Notes under the pieces: generated by a model | Told to the model about the DNA's origin: nothing | The model's input: only the letters and a program-made list of their open reading frames with translations | Database searches by the model: none | Made by a program: the position numbers and the translations under genes | From: CAILHX01 sp046155285 | GTDB lineage: Bacteria > Pseudomonadota > Gammaproteobacteria > Burkholderiales > Methylophilaceae | Direction of reading: 5' to 3' | Assembly (NCBI GenBank): GCA_046155285.1 | Contig: JBJXEA010000023.1 | Location: forward strand, 1-27,378 | DNA: 27,378 nucleotides | In this document: positions 8,314-15,626 of the stretch, one piece after another | How positions within the stretch are numbered: position 1 is the first letter of the stretch | How the letters are laid out: each line of letters begins with the position of its first letter

Positions 8314-8329
8314 TGGCATGTTTCATGCT
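8314..8329 (+). promoter_or_regulatory. Sigma-54 (-24/-12) promoter of glnA
   Basis: TGGCATGTTTCATGCT matches TGGCAC-N5-TTGCW, with the GG and GC dinucleotides 12 bases apart as sigma-54 requires. Transcription would start near 8340, giving a leader of about 42 bases before the glnA ATG. Confidence 0.75.
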
Positions 8330-8381
8330 AACTCTGTGTGTTGTTTTTTTTAATTCCCTCAACTATATTCAGGAGAGCAAG

Positions 8382-9791
8382 ATGGCGGTCGCTGATGTAA
8401 TGAAAATGGTGAAGGAAAACGATATTAAATTCGTTGACTTCCGTTTTACCGATACCCGTGGCAAGGAGCAGCACGTTTCCGTGCCGGTTTCCCACTTTGA
8501 TGAAGCCAAGTTTACCGAAGGCCACGCGTTTGACGGCTCTTCTATCGCTGGCTGGAAGGGCATTCAAGCTTCTGACATGCTGCTGATGCCGGATCCTAGC
8601 ACCGCTAACATTGACCCATTTTTCGATGAGCCCACCCTGATTTTAACCTGCGACGTGCTGGAGCCATCCACCGGCCAAGGCTACGACCGCGACCCACGTT
8701 CTATCGCCAAGCGCGCTGAAGCTTACCTCAAATCTTCAGGCATCGGCGACACCGCTTATTTCGGACCAGAGCCAGAATTCTTCATTTTTGATTCCGTGAA
8801 TTGGAGCGTAGACATGTCCGGCTCTTCTTGCAAAATCAATGCAGAAGAAGCCGCATGGTCATCCAACGAAAAATTTGAAGGCGGCAACACCGGCCATCGT
8901 CCCGGCGTTAAGGGCGGTTATTTCCCTGTGCCACCCGTTGATTCGCTGCAAGACATCCGCTCTGCGATGTGTTTGGCGCTAGAAGAAATGGGCGTGCCAG
9001 TTGAAGTGCATCATCATGAAGTCGCCACCGCTGGTCAATGCGAAATCGGCACCAAGTTTGCGCCACTTACGCAACGCGCTGACTGGACGCAAATCCTCAA
9101 GTACGTGGTGCTGAACGTAGCGCATCAATACGGCAAGACCGCGACCTTTATGCCTAAGCCTATCGTGGGCGACAACGGCTCTGGGATGCACGTGCATCAA
9201 TCCATCTGGAAAGGCGGCAAGAACCTGTTCGCAGGCAATGGCTACGCTGGTTTGAGCGATTTTGCGCTGTATTACATCGGCGGCATCATCAAGCACGCGC
9301 GCGCTTTGAACGCCATCACCAACCCTGGCACCAACTCCTACAAGCGCTTGGTACCAGGCTTTGAGGCTCCGGTGAAGTTGGCCTACTCTGCACGCAACCG
9401 CTCTGCTTCTATTCGTATTCCTTATGTGCAATCGGATAAAGCACGCCGCATCGAGGCACGTTTCCCAGACCCCATCGCCAACCCTTACCTTGCATTCTCT
9501 GCACTGATGATGGCGGGTTTGGACGGCGTACAAAACAAGATTCATCCGGGCGAGCCAGCCACCAAAGACTTGTATCATCTGTCCCCAAAAGAAGATGCAA
9601 AGATACCAACCGTGTGTTCCAGCTTGGATCAAGCCTTGGAATACTTGCATAAGGATCGCAAGTTCCTGACTCAAGGCGGCGTGTTCTCTGACGACTGGAT
9701 TGATGCTTACATCGAGTTAAAGATGCAAGAAGTCACCCGCTTCCGCATGACCACGCATCCAGTTGAGTTTGATATGTATTACAGCTGCTAA
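8382..9791 (+). CDS. glnA: Glutamine synthetase, type I
   Basis: GlnA makes glutamine from glutamate, ammonia and ATP and forms dodecamers. The protein has 469 residues, the standard GSI-beta length. Visible motifs are KFVDFRFTDTRGKEQH near the N-terminus, AFDGSSIAGWKGI, the metal/ATP segment GPEPEFFIFD, HHHEVATAGQCEIG, and MPKPIVGDNGSGMHVHQS. The adenylylation tyrosine is in KDLYHLSPKEDAKIP near residue 398, so control by GlnE is likely. The start is the ATG at 8382 behind AGGAGAG; an upstream in-frame extension to 8313 runs through the promoter and is rejected. Upstream lie NtrC-type sites and a -24/-12 element, and ntrB-ntrC follow downstream, so nitrogen-starvation induction is inferred. 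Confidence 0.97.
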   Translation: MAVADVMKMVKENDIKFVDFRFTDTRGKEQHVSVPVSHFDEAKFTEGHAFDGSSIAGWKGIQASDMLLMPDPSTANIDPFFDEPTLILTCDVLEPSTGQGYDRDPRSIAKRAEAYLKSSGIGDTAYFGPEPEFFIFDSVNWSVDMSGSSCKINAEEAAWSSNEKFEGGNTGHRPGVKGGYFPVPPVDSLQDIRSAMCLALEEMGVPVEVHHHEVATAGQCEIGTKFAPLTQRADWTQILKYVVLNVAHQYGKTATFMPKPIVGDNGSGMHVHQSIWKGGKNLFAGNGYAGLSDFALYYIGGIIKHARALNAITNPGTNSYKRLVPGFEAPVKLAYSARNRSASIRIPYVQSDKARRIEARFPDPIANPYLAFSALMMAGLDGVQNKIHPGEPATKDLYHLSPKEDAKIPTVCSSLDQALEYLHKDRKFLTQGGVFSDDWIDAYIELKMQEVTRFRMTTHPVEFDMYYSC

Positions 9792-9807
9792 GTTGTTGCA
9801 GTAAACA

Positions 9808-9839
9808 AAAAGGGTGGGGATTTTTCCCCGCCCTTTTTT
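9808..9839 (+). terminator. Rho-independent terminator after glnA
   Basis: The stem GGGTGGGGA (9812-9820) pairs with TCCCCGCCC (9825-9833) around a short T loop and is followed by six T residues. It lies 20 bp after the glnA stop and separates glnA from the downstream ntrBC genes. Confidence 0.85.
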
Positions 9840-9874
9840 ATTGGCTTTTGCACTTAACCTGATAAACTTATGAC

Positions 9875-10267
9875 ATGAAAACACTGTTTTTTTTATTGGC
9901 ATTACTCATTTCGACCTCTGTTGGCGCTGCTACCTGCCGCTACGTCAAAACCGATGGACAAGTGCTATACGCCAATGTGCCTATTCAAAATGCCAAAAAA
10001 GGTGCATGTTTTGGTGCAGAAGATCCCGTGCCAGAAAAGCCAAAAGCCAAAAATAGCAGCAAAAACCCTACACCTGCGGATTTCCCCAAAGTGGACAGCG
10101 CCACCCAGCAAGCACGCGACGGCACACGCAAACAAGTGCTGCAAACCGAGCTGGAAACAGAACGTGCGGCACTGGCGCAAGCAAAAACTAACAACAAGCC
10201 TGACGAAATCAATCTGCACAATCTCAATATCCAGATGCTGGAAAAAGAACTCGCCAGCGTCAAATAA
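9875..10267 (+). CDS. Secreted DUF4124-like protein of unknown function
   Basis: The protein has 130 residues. A signal peptide is clear: MKTLFFLLALLISTSVGA, with likely cleavage after the alanine before ATCRYV. The following segment (TCRYVKTDGQVLYANVPIQN) has the pattern of the DUF4124 domain, a short periplasmic module of proteobacteria with unknown function. Two cysteines (TCRY and GACFG) could form a disulfide. After a lysine- and proline-rich linker, the C-terminal 60 residues are highly charged and probably coiled-coil (LQTELETERAALAQAK). It lies between the glnA terminator and ntrB, 29 bp before ntrB; a role in nitrogen control is not implied by the sequence. Confidence 0.8.
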   Translation: MKTLFFLLALLISTSVGAATCRYVKTDGQVLYANVPIQNAKKGACFGAEDPVPEKPKAKNSSKNPTPADFPKVDSATQQARDGTRKQVLQTELETERAALAQAKTNNKPDEINLHNLNIQMLEKELASVK

Positions 10268-10296
10268 CTGGCCTAGCTTTTGCTTATCATTAAGCC

Positions 10297-11382
10297 ATGG
10301 TCAACCCCACTCCCGCCACTTTCGCCGGACTAGAATATCTCGCCACCGCCGCTTTGCTGCTGGATGAGAAGCGTCACGTCATTTATGCCAATCCGGCCGC
10401 CGAAGTGCTGTTCGACATCAGCAGTAGCCAGATTATGGGCATGACGCTGCAACAAGCTTTCGTCAACAGCGACATGCTCACCGTCGCGGTACACAACGCG
10501 CTGGCCAATCACAGCCCTTACCGCGAGCATGAGTTGTTGCTCACCACTTATCGCAACCACACTTTATCGGTCACTTGCACCGTCACGCCCATAGAATCAG
10601 CTAGTGCCAGTTTGATGCTGGAATTTCAGCAAATGGATCAGCAATTGCGCATCGCGCGTGAAGAGCGCATGCTGATTCAACAACAAGCCAATGCCGAGTT
10701 GCTGCGTAACTTGGCACACGAAATTCGCAATCCGCTGGGCGGATTACGCGGCGCAGCTCAATTGCTGGAACACGAGCTACCGCAGCCCAGCTTGCGGGAA
10801 TACACGCAAGTCATTATCAAAGAAGCCGACCGCCTGCAACAACTAATGGATAGAATGCTCGCGCCGCATCAAGTACCAAAATACGAACTCACCAACATCC
10901 ACGAAGTGCTGGAACGAGTACGCAGCCTGCTGCTGGCGGAATCATCCAAGAGTCTCACCATACAACGCGACTACGATTTAAGTCTGCCGGAATTGGTAGG
11001 CGACAAAGAAAAGTTAATTCAGGCGGTTCTCAACATCGCCCGCAATGCAGCGCAGGCACTGCAAAAGAATGGCAAGATTACGCTGCTAACACGCGCCGAA
11101 CGACAGGTAACTTTGTCTAAAAGACGCTATCGTGTCGCCATCAAGCTGCAAATTATAGACGACGGCCCCGGCATCCCGGAAGCCATACGCGAACGCATCT
11201 TCTTTCCGCTCGTTTCTGGACGCGAAGGCGGTACGGGCTTAGGTTTGACGCTGGCACAAAACTTCGTCACCCAACACCACGGCATGATTGAGTGTGAAAG
11301 CACCCCCGGACGTACTTGCTTCACCATTTTGTTACCCATTGAAAGTACGGCTATCAAGTCTAAAAAGCAGGAAACCCTTTAG
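10297..11382 (+). CDS. ntrB: Nitrogen regulation sensor histidine kinase NtrB
   Basis: NtrB (GlnL) phosphorylates or dephosphorylates NtrC in response to the PII protein and so to nitrogen status. The 361-residue protein is cytoplasmic, with no membrane segments. Residues 10-75 form a PAS-like sensor (AALLLDEKRHVIYANPAAEV). The phospho-acceptor histidine is H141 in NLAHEIRNPLGGLRGAAQLL. The ATPase domain shows LNIARNAAQAL (N box), DDGPGIPE (G1) and GREGGTGLGLTLAQNFV (G2). The ATG at 10297 gives the family N-terminus, although its Shine-Dalgarno is weak. Its stop lies 8 bp before ntrC, whose ribosome site overlaps the ntrB end. Confidence 0.94.
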   Translation: MVNPTPATFAGLEYLATAALLLDEKRHVIYANPAAEVLFDISSSQIMGMTLQQAFVNSDMLTVAVHNALANHSPYREHELLLTTYRNHTLSVTCTVTPIESASASLMLEFQQMDQQLRIAREERMLIQQQANAELLRNLAHEIRNPLGGLRGAAQLLEHELPQPSLREYTQVIIKEADRLQQLMDRMLAPHQVPKYELTNIHEVLERVRSLLLAESSKSLTIQRDYDLSLPELVGDKEKLIQAVLNIARNAAQALQKNGKITLLTRAERQVTLSKRRYRVAIKLQIIDDGPGIPEAIRERIFFPLVSGREGGTGLGLTLAQNFVTQHHGMIECESTPGRTCFTILLPIESTAIKSKKQETL

Positions 11383-11390
11383 GAAACACT

Positions 11391-12785
11391 ATGAAACCAA
11401 TCTGGATTATTGACGACGACAAATCTATCCGCTGGGTATTTGAAAAAGCCCTAGCACGCACGGATTTCCCCTTCAAAACCTTTTCTTCAGTGCCAGAAGC
11501 GCTGACCGCACTGGAAACCTCAGAGCCACAAGTGGTGGTGAGCGACATCCGCATGCCCGGCGGCTCTGGCTTGGATTTCCTACAAGCCATCAAGCAAAAA
11601 TTGCCCGATGTGCCGGTCATCATCATGACCGCATATTCCGACTTGGATAGCGCCGTAGCGGCCTTCCAAGGTGGCGCATTTGAATATTTAGCCAAGCCGT
11701 TTGACGTGGATATCGCCGTGGACATCATCCGCCGCGCCGTGGACGAAAGCGAACGCGACAACACACAGACCGAAGCCGTCGAAGAAATGCCGGAAATCAT
11801 CGGCCAAGCCCCCGCCATGCAAGAAGTTTTTCGCGCCATAGGTCGGCTGTCACGCTCTCACGCCACCGTGCTACTTAACGGAGAATCCGGAACCGGCAAA
11901 GAATTGGTAGCACTCGCCCTACATCGCCACAGCCCACGTGCCGAAAATCCTTTTATCGCCATCAACACCGCCGCTATTCCCAAAGATTTGCTGGAATCCG
12001 AACTGTTCGGACACGAACGTGGTGCCTTCACCGGGGCGCAAACCATGCGTCGTGGACGCTTTGAGCAAGCCGATACTGGCACTTTATTCTTGGACGAAAT
12101 CGGCGACATGCCCGCAGATTTACAAACGCGTTTGCTGCGTGTGTTGTCCGATGGTCAGTTTTACCGCGTTGGTGGCCATCAACCGGTCAAAGTCAACGTA
12201 CGCATCATCGCCGCCACCCATCAGGACCTAGAAGACCGCGTCAAACAAGGGTTATTCCGCGACGACCTATTCCATCGCCTGAATGTGATCCGGCTAAGAC
12301 TGCCACCCTTACGTGAGCGCCGCGAAGACATCGCCAACTTGGCGCGCCACTTCTTGCAGCAAAGCGCACAAAAACTCAGTGTAGAACCCAAAAGCCTGAT
12401 GCCCGTCGCCTTGAAATACCTGTCCACGCTCAACTGGAGCGGCAACGTGCGGCAACTGGAAAACGTCTGCCACTGGCTCACCGTCATGGCTCCCGGGCAA
12501 AATGTGGATGTTGCCGACTTGCCCCCAGAGCTACGCGAAGCCAGCGCCAGCGAAGTCGCTAGCTCTGGCAATTGGCTGGCTGCGCTGGAACAAGAACTCA
12601 CCGCCATGCTAGGACGCAACGACCCCAACATACTGGAAACCCTCACCCACCAGTTTGAACGCACCCTAATCAGCAAAACTTTGGTGCACACCGGAGGGCG
12701 GCGTATCGAGGCCTCGCAGTTGTTAGGGATGGGGCGGAATACGCTGACGAGGAAGGTGCAGGAGTTGGGGATAGACGAGGCGTAG
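11391..12785 (+). CDS. ntrC: Nitrogen regulation response regulator NtrC (sigma-54 activator)
   Basis: The protein has 464 residues and three domains. The receiver domain (1-120) has the acidic pocket DDD, the phosphorylation site D52 in VVSDIRMPGG and K102 in LAKPFD. The AAA+ domain has Walker A GESGTGKE, the sigma-54 contact loop ERGAFTGAQ and Walker B GTLFLDEIGD, with ATHQDLE and the arginine-finger region after it. The C-terminal Fis-type helix-turn-helix is ASQLLGMGRNTLTRKVQELG. Phospho-NtrC drives sigma-54 promoters such as the one before glnA in this window. It follows ntrB by 8 bp with an AGGAAA ribosome site. Confidence 0.96.
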   Translation: MKPIWIIDDDKSIRWVFEKALARTDFPFKTFSSVPEALTALETSEPQVVVSDIRMPGGSGLDFLQAIKQKLPDVPVIIMTAYSDLDSAVAAFQGGAFEYLAKPFDVDIAVDIIRRAVDESERDNTQTEAVEEMPEIIGQAPAMQEVFRAIGRLSRSHATVLLNGESGTGKELVALALHRHSPRAENPFIAINTAAIPKDLLESELFGHERGAFTGAQTMRRGRFEQADTGTLFLDEIGDMPADLQTRLLRVLSDGQFYRVGGHQPVKVNVRIIAATHQDLEDRVKQGLFRDDLFHRLNVIRLRLPPLRERREDIANLARHFLQQSAQKLSVEPKSLMPVALKYLSTLNWSGNVRQLENVCHWLTVMAPGQNVDVADLPPELREASASEVASSGNWLAALEQELTAMLGRNDPNILETLTHQFERTLISKTLVHTGGRRIEASQLLGMGRNTLTRKVQELGIDEA

Positions 12786-12787
12786 TC

Positions 12788-12819
12788 GTCATTCGTGCGT
12801 CGGCGAGAATCCAGTCAAG
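12788..12819. repeat. Degenerate single arm of the 104-bp element
   Basis: GTCATTCGTGCGTCGGCGAG followed by AATCCAGTCAAG resembles the left arm of the 6757 and 22233 elements with several substitutions. No matching right arm is found about 70 bp downstream, so this is a decayed or solitary arm. Confidence 0.6.
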
Positions 12820-13026
12820 CACCTCACTATCGTCCAACTGGCCTTTTGACGAAGACTTAATCTAGGGAAATTTATGATTTTAACCCCCCGAATTTCTGAT
12901 ACTAAGATCAAAGGTACCTATGGTTGGCCGTGCATCATGCTTGGTATCCGAAAAACAGGGGCAAGCTCAGTTTTTGCTTGAAGTCAGAGGCGCTTAACGC
13001 TTGCCAGCCGCGCTGTTGAACACGGC

Positions 13027-13056
13027 TTGACATAAGCATGCTTACTCCATTAAAGT
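13027..13056 (+). promoter_or_regulatory. Candidate hps promoter with embedded palindrome
   Basis: TTGACA at 13027-13032 is a perfect -35 hexamer; TAAAGT at 13051-13056 is a weak -10 with an 18-bp spacer. The spacer contains the 12-bp perfect palindrome TAAGCATGCTTA (13033-13044), a plausible operator. A second weaker pair (TTGTCG 13056-13061, TATAGC 13078-13083) exists, so the start site is uncertain. Confidence 0.4.
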
Positions 13057-13128
13057 TGTCGCGCTTTATCACCTGTATATAGCTTCGTTTTTTTCGCTTC
13101 ATAATAATTTTTACTCGGAGATTTCATC

Positions 13129-13758
13129 ATGGCAATGACCCAAATGGCATTAGATTCACTGGATTTTGACGGCACTATCGCACTGGCTACCTTGGTGGCA
13201 CCACACGTAGACATCCTCGAAATCGGTACCCCATGCATCAAGCACAACGGCATCAAGCTGTTGGAAGCGCTGAAGGCTAAATTCCCAAACAACAAGATCC
13301 TGGTTGACTTGAAGACCATGGACGCTGGCTTCTACGAAGCTGAGCCATTCTACAAGGCTGGCGCTGACATCTGTACCGTTCTCGGTACCGCTGATCTGGG
13401 CACTATCAAAGGCGTGATTGACGTGGCTAACAAGTACGGCAAAGAAGCTCAAGTTGACTTGATCAACGTGACCGACAAAGCTGCTCGTACTCTGGAAGCG
13501 GTTAAACTGGGCGCACACATCATCGGCGTTCATACCGGTCTGGATGCACAGGCTGCTGGTGGTACCCCATTCGTTGACTTGGGCACCATCGCTGCTCTGA
13601 ACACCGGCGTTAAGATTTCTGTTGCTGGCGGTGTTAAGGCTGCAACCACCAAGCAAGTAAAAGACGCTGGCGCTCACATCATCGTGGCTGGCGCTGCCAT
13701 CTACGGTGCTGCTGACCCTGCTGCTGCTGCTGCTGAAATCACCGCTTTGGCTCACTAA
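13129..13758 (+). CDS. hxlA: 3-hexulose-6-phosphate synthase
   Basis: HPS joins formaldehyde to ribulose 5-phosphate, giving D-arabino-3-hexulose 6-phosphate, the first step of the RuMP pathway. The protein has 209 residues and the orotidine-decarboxylase-like TIM barrel of the family. Key segments are MALDSLDFDGTIAL, VDILEIGTPCIKHNGIKLLE, the metal/catalytic motif ILVDLKTMDAGFYEAEP, AQVDLINVTDKAAR, IIGVHTGLDAQAAGG and ISVAGGVKAATT. The related 3-keto-L-gulonate-6-phosphate decarboxylase is less likely because the PHI gene follows. CGGAG precedes the ATG. Codon use is strikingly biased (GCT/GCA alanine, GGC/GGT glycine, AAG, CTG), suggesting high expression. A terminator follows the gene. Confidence 0.93.
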   Translation: MAMTQMALDSLDFDGTIALATLVAPHVDILEIGTPCIKHNGIKLLEALKAKFPNNKILVDLKTMDAGFYEAEPFYKAGADICTVLGTADLGTIKGVIDVANKYGKEAQVDLINVTDKAARTLEAVKLGAHIIGVHTGLDAQAAGGTPFVDLGTIAALNTGVKISVAGGVKAATTKQVKDAGAHIIVAGAAIYGAADPAAAAAEITALAH

Positions 13759-13782
13759 GTTACAGAGTTAAAGATTCAAACC

Positions 13783-13828
13783 AATCCACCATTTCGGTTC
13801 AACGCTGTTCCGACTTGGTGGATTTTTT
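13783..13828 (+). terminator. Terminator-like hairpin between hps and phi
   Basis: AATCCACCA (13783-13791) pairs with TGGTGGATT (13816-13824), with an inner CGG/CCG pairing (13795-13797 and 13810-13812), followed by a run of T. It should stop most transcripts after hps, so hps and phi would not be made in equal amounts from the hps promoter. Confidence 0.75.
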
Positions 13829-13886
13829 ACGGCTTGAGTTTTAATTTTCTAACAACATTTATCAGGACTTTTAAGAGGTGACAACC

Positions 13887-14426
13887 ATGCATGAAAAAGT
13901 AATCCTAGACAAAATATCCAGCGTTCTTCAGGCCACTGATGAGAAGTTGGTAGACGGCTTAGTGTCTGAAGTTGAAAAAGCTGGCCGTATTTTCTTAACC
14001 GGCGCAGGCCGCTCCGGCTTAGTTTCTCGCTTCTTTGCGATGCGCCTGATGCACTGCGGCTATCAAGTGAGTATGGTTGGCGAAATTGTTACCAGAAGCA
14101 TCGTAGCTGGCGACTTGCTGATTGTGGTTTCTGGTTCTGGCGGCACAGAGTCCCTGTTGCCTTTCGTCAAGAAATCAAAATCCGTAGGCGCAAGAGTTGC
14201 AGTTGTATCCATGAAAGGCAAATCAGCCATGGCCGAATTGGCTGATCTGGTGTGTCAAATGGGTAGCCAAGACGAGTATAGCTTCGTGACCGTTCAAGGT
14301 ATGCCTATGGGTACCGTGTTCGAACTTTCAACACTGATTTTCCTGGAAGCCATTATTTCCAGAATCGTGCTGGATAAAGGTCTGGACGACGACAAAATGC
14401 GCGCATTGCACGCGAATCTAGAGTAA
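13887..14426 (+). CDS. hxlB: 6-phospho-3-hexuloisomerase
   Basis: PHI converts the HPS product into fructose 6-phosphate, completing formaldehyde fixation. The protein has 179 residues and one SIS (sugar isomerase) domain: FLTGAGRSGLVSRFFAMRLM, then LIVVSGSGGTESLLPFVKKS, then GMPMGTVFELSTLIFLEAII. Many PHI proteins have SGSGET where this one has SGSGGT. Frame 13878 begins with a GTG that lies within the AAGAGGTG ribosome site, so ATG 13887 (MHEKVIL) is preferred. It follows hps by 128 bp, with a terminator-like hairpin in between, so it may depend on read-through or on a weak promoter near 13834-13862. A second terminator closes the pair. Confidence 0.92.
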   Translation: MHEKVILDKISSVLQATDEKLVDGLVSEVEKAGRIFLTGAGRSGLVSRFFAMRLMHCGYQVSMVGEIVTRSIVAGDLLIVVSGSGGTESLLPFVKKSKSVGARVAVVSMKGKSAMAELADLVCQMGSQDEYSFVTVQGMPMGTVFELSTLIFLEAIISRIVLDKGLDDDKMRALHANLE

Positions 14427-14441
14427 TCCAAACAGCTTCAA

Positions 14442-14473
14442 ACAAAAAAGCGGCCTTTAGGCCGCTTTTTTGT
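14442..14473. terminator. Bidirectional terminator between phi and fba
   Basis: The perfect palindrome ACAAAAAAGCGGCC - TTTA - GGCCGCTTTTTTGT has a GC core flanked by an A run and a T run, so it can act for the plus-strand hps/phi genes and for the minus-strand fba operon. Confidence 0.92.
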
Positions 14474-14487
14474 TGCCTGTAGTTTGG

Positions 14488-15558
14488 CTATTTGACTACC
14501 GCCGCCAATTCACCCTTCTTGTATCTTTCAGCCATCGCGTCGCAAGAAATTACTTTGATTTTTCCCGCTTGTCCGGCGCTGCCGAAGGCTTCAAAACGGG
14601 CTTTGCAGATGTCTTTCATGGCTACCGTCGCCACTTTCAAGAATTTACGCGGGTCAAATTCCTTAGAGGTTTCCGGCGAATTCAAGAAGCGACGTATCGC
14701 ACCAGTGGAAGCCATGCGCAGGTCGGTATCAATATTCACCTTACGCACGCCGTGCTGGATCCCTTTGACGATCTCTTCGACAGGAACACCGTAAGTTTCA
14801 CCCATGGTGCCGCCGAATTGATTGATGATTTTCAGCCACTCTTGTGGCACCGAGGACGAGCCGTGCATGACCAAATGGGTATTGGGAATGCGTGCGTGGA
14901 TTTCCTTGATGCGCTGAATGGACAGCGTATCGCCGGTGGGCGGACGGGTGAATTTATAAGCGCCGTGGGAAGTGCCGATGGCAATGGCAAGCGCGTCCAC
15001 GCCAGTTTTTTTGACAAAATCTGCGGCTTCTTCCGGGTCGGTCAACAGTTGCGAATGGTCTAGCTTGCCCACCGCGCCATGACCGTCTTCTTCGCCCGCC
15101 ATGCCGCTCTCCAGCGAGCCTAAACAGCCTAATTCGCCTTCAACCGAGACACCAATCGTATGGGCAATATCCACCACAGTTTTGGTCACGTCCACGTTGT
15201 AGTCGAAGCTGGCGGGAGTTTTACCGTCTTCCTTGAGCGAACCGTCCATCATCACTGAGCTAAAACCAGAGCGCATGGATTGGATGCAGATAGCAGGCGA
15301 CGCGCCGTGGTCTTGGTGCATCACGACAGGAATATGCGGATAAGTTTCAATCGCGGCCAATATCAAGTGGCGCAAAAACGCTTCACCGGCATATTTACGC
15401 GCACCCGCCGAGCCTTGCATGATGACCGGGCTATTGCATTCGTCCGCCGCCTGCATGATGGCGTGGATTTGTTCCATATTGTTGACGTTGAAAGCGGGCA
15501 GGCCGTAACTGTGTTCTGCGGCATGGTCGAGTAGCTGCCTGAGTGATACGAGTGCCAT
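14488..15558 (-). CDS. fba: Fructose-bisphosphate aldolase, class II (Calvin-cycle subtype)
   Basis: The enzyme condenses dihydroxyacetone phosphate and glyceraldehyde 3-phosphate to fructose 1,6-bisphosphate (the CbbA role), and the same family handles sedoheptulose bisphosphate. The protein has 356 residues. Zinc and substrate motifs are visible: IPVVMHQDHGASPAICIQSM, VMMDGSLKEDG, VSVEGELGCLGSLESG, ALAIAIGTSHGAYKF, NTHLVMHGSSSVPQEW and VRKVNIDTDLRMAST. It begins MALVSLRQLLDHAAEHSYGL, with AGGAGAG upstream of ATG 15558. It is the last gene of the tkt-gap-pgk-pyk-fba string, 68 bp after pyk. In a cell with HPS/PHI it also serves cleavage or formation of fructose bisphosphate from fixed formaldehyde. 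Confidence 0.96.
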   Translation of the reverse strand: MALVSLRQLLDHAAEHSYGLPAFNVNNMEQIHAIMQAADECNSPVIMQGSAGARKYAGEAFLRHLILAAIETYPHIPVVMHQDHGASPAICIQSMRSGFSSVMMDGSLKEDGKTPASFDYNVDVTKTVVDIAHTIGVSVEGELGCLGSLESGMAGEEDGHGAVGKLDHSQLLTDPEEAADFVKKTGVDALAIAIGTSHGAYKFTRPPTGDTLSIQRIKEIHARIPNTHLVMHGSSSVPQEWLKIINQFGGTMGETYGVPVEEIVKGIQHGVRKVNIDTDLRMASTGAIRRFLNSPETSKEFDPRKFLKVATVAMKDICKARFEAFGSAGQAGKIKVISCDAMAERYKKGELAAVVK

Positions 15559-15626
15559 GATGTTCTCTCCTTAAATTTAATCGCGCAATACCGCCATCTT
15601 ACAACCGTCTTCTTTATTTGCAGAGC

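Larger units (their letters stand above)
12786..13128. other. 343-bp non-coding gap between ntrC and hps
   Basis: No gene is supported here. The left part holds a degenerate single repeat arm (12788-12819). The middle (about 12840-13000) shows nothing recognisable. The right part holds candidate promoter elements and a 12-bp perfect palindrome in front of hps. No terminator for ntrC was recognised. Confidence 0.7.

Noticed and set aside
13156..13755. 199-codon open frame antisense to hps over its whole length
   Set aside because: Its product is low-complexity serine/valine-rich and follows from the strong codon bias of hps; no ribosome site or family match.
13129..13758. Alternative reading of hps as 3-keto-L-gulonate-6-phosphate decarboxylase
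   Set aside because: Same superfamily, but the DLKTMDAG and EIGTPCIKHNG segments fit HPS and a PHI gene follows.
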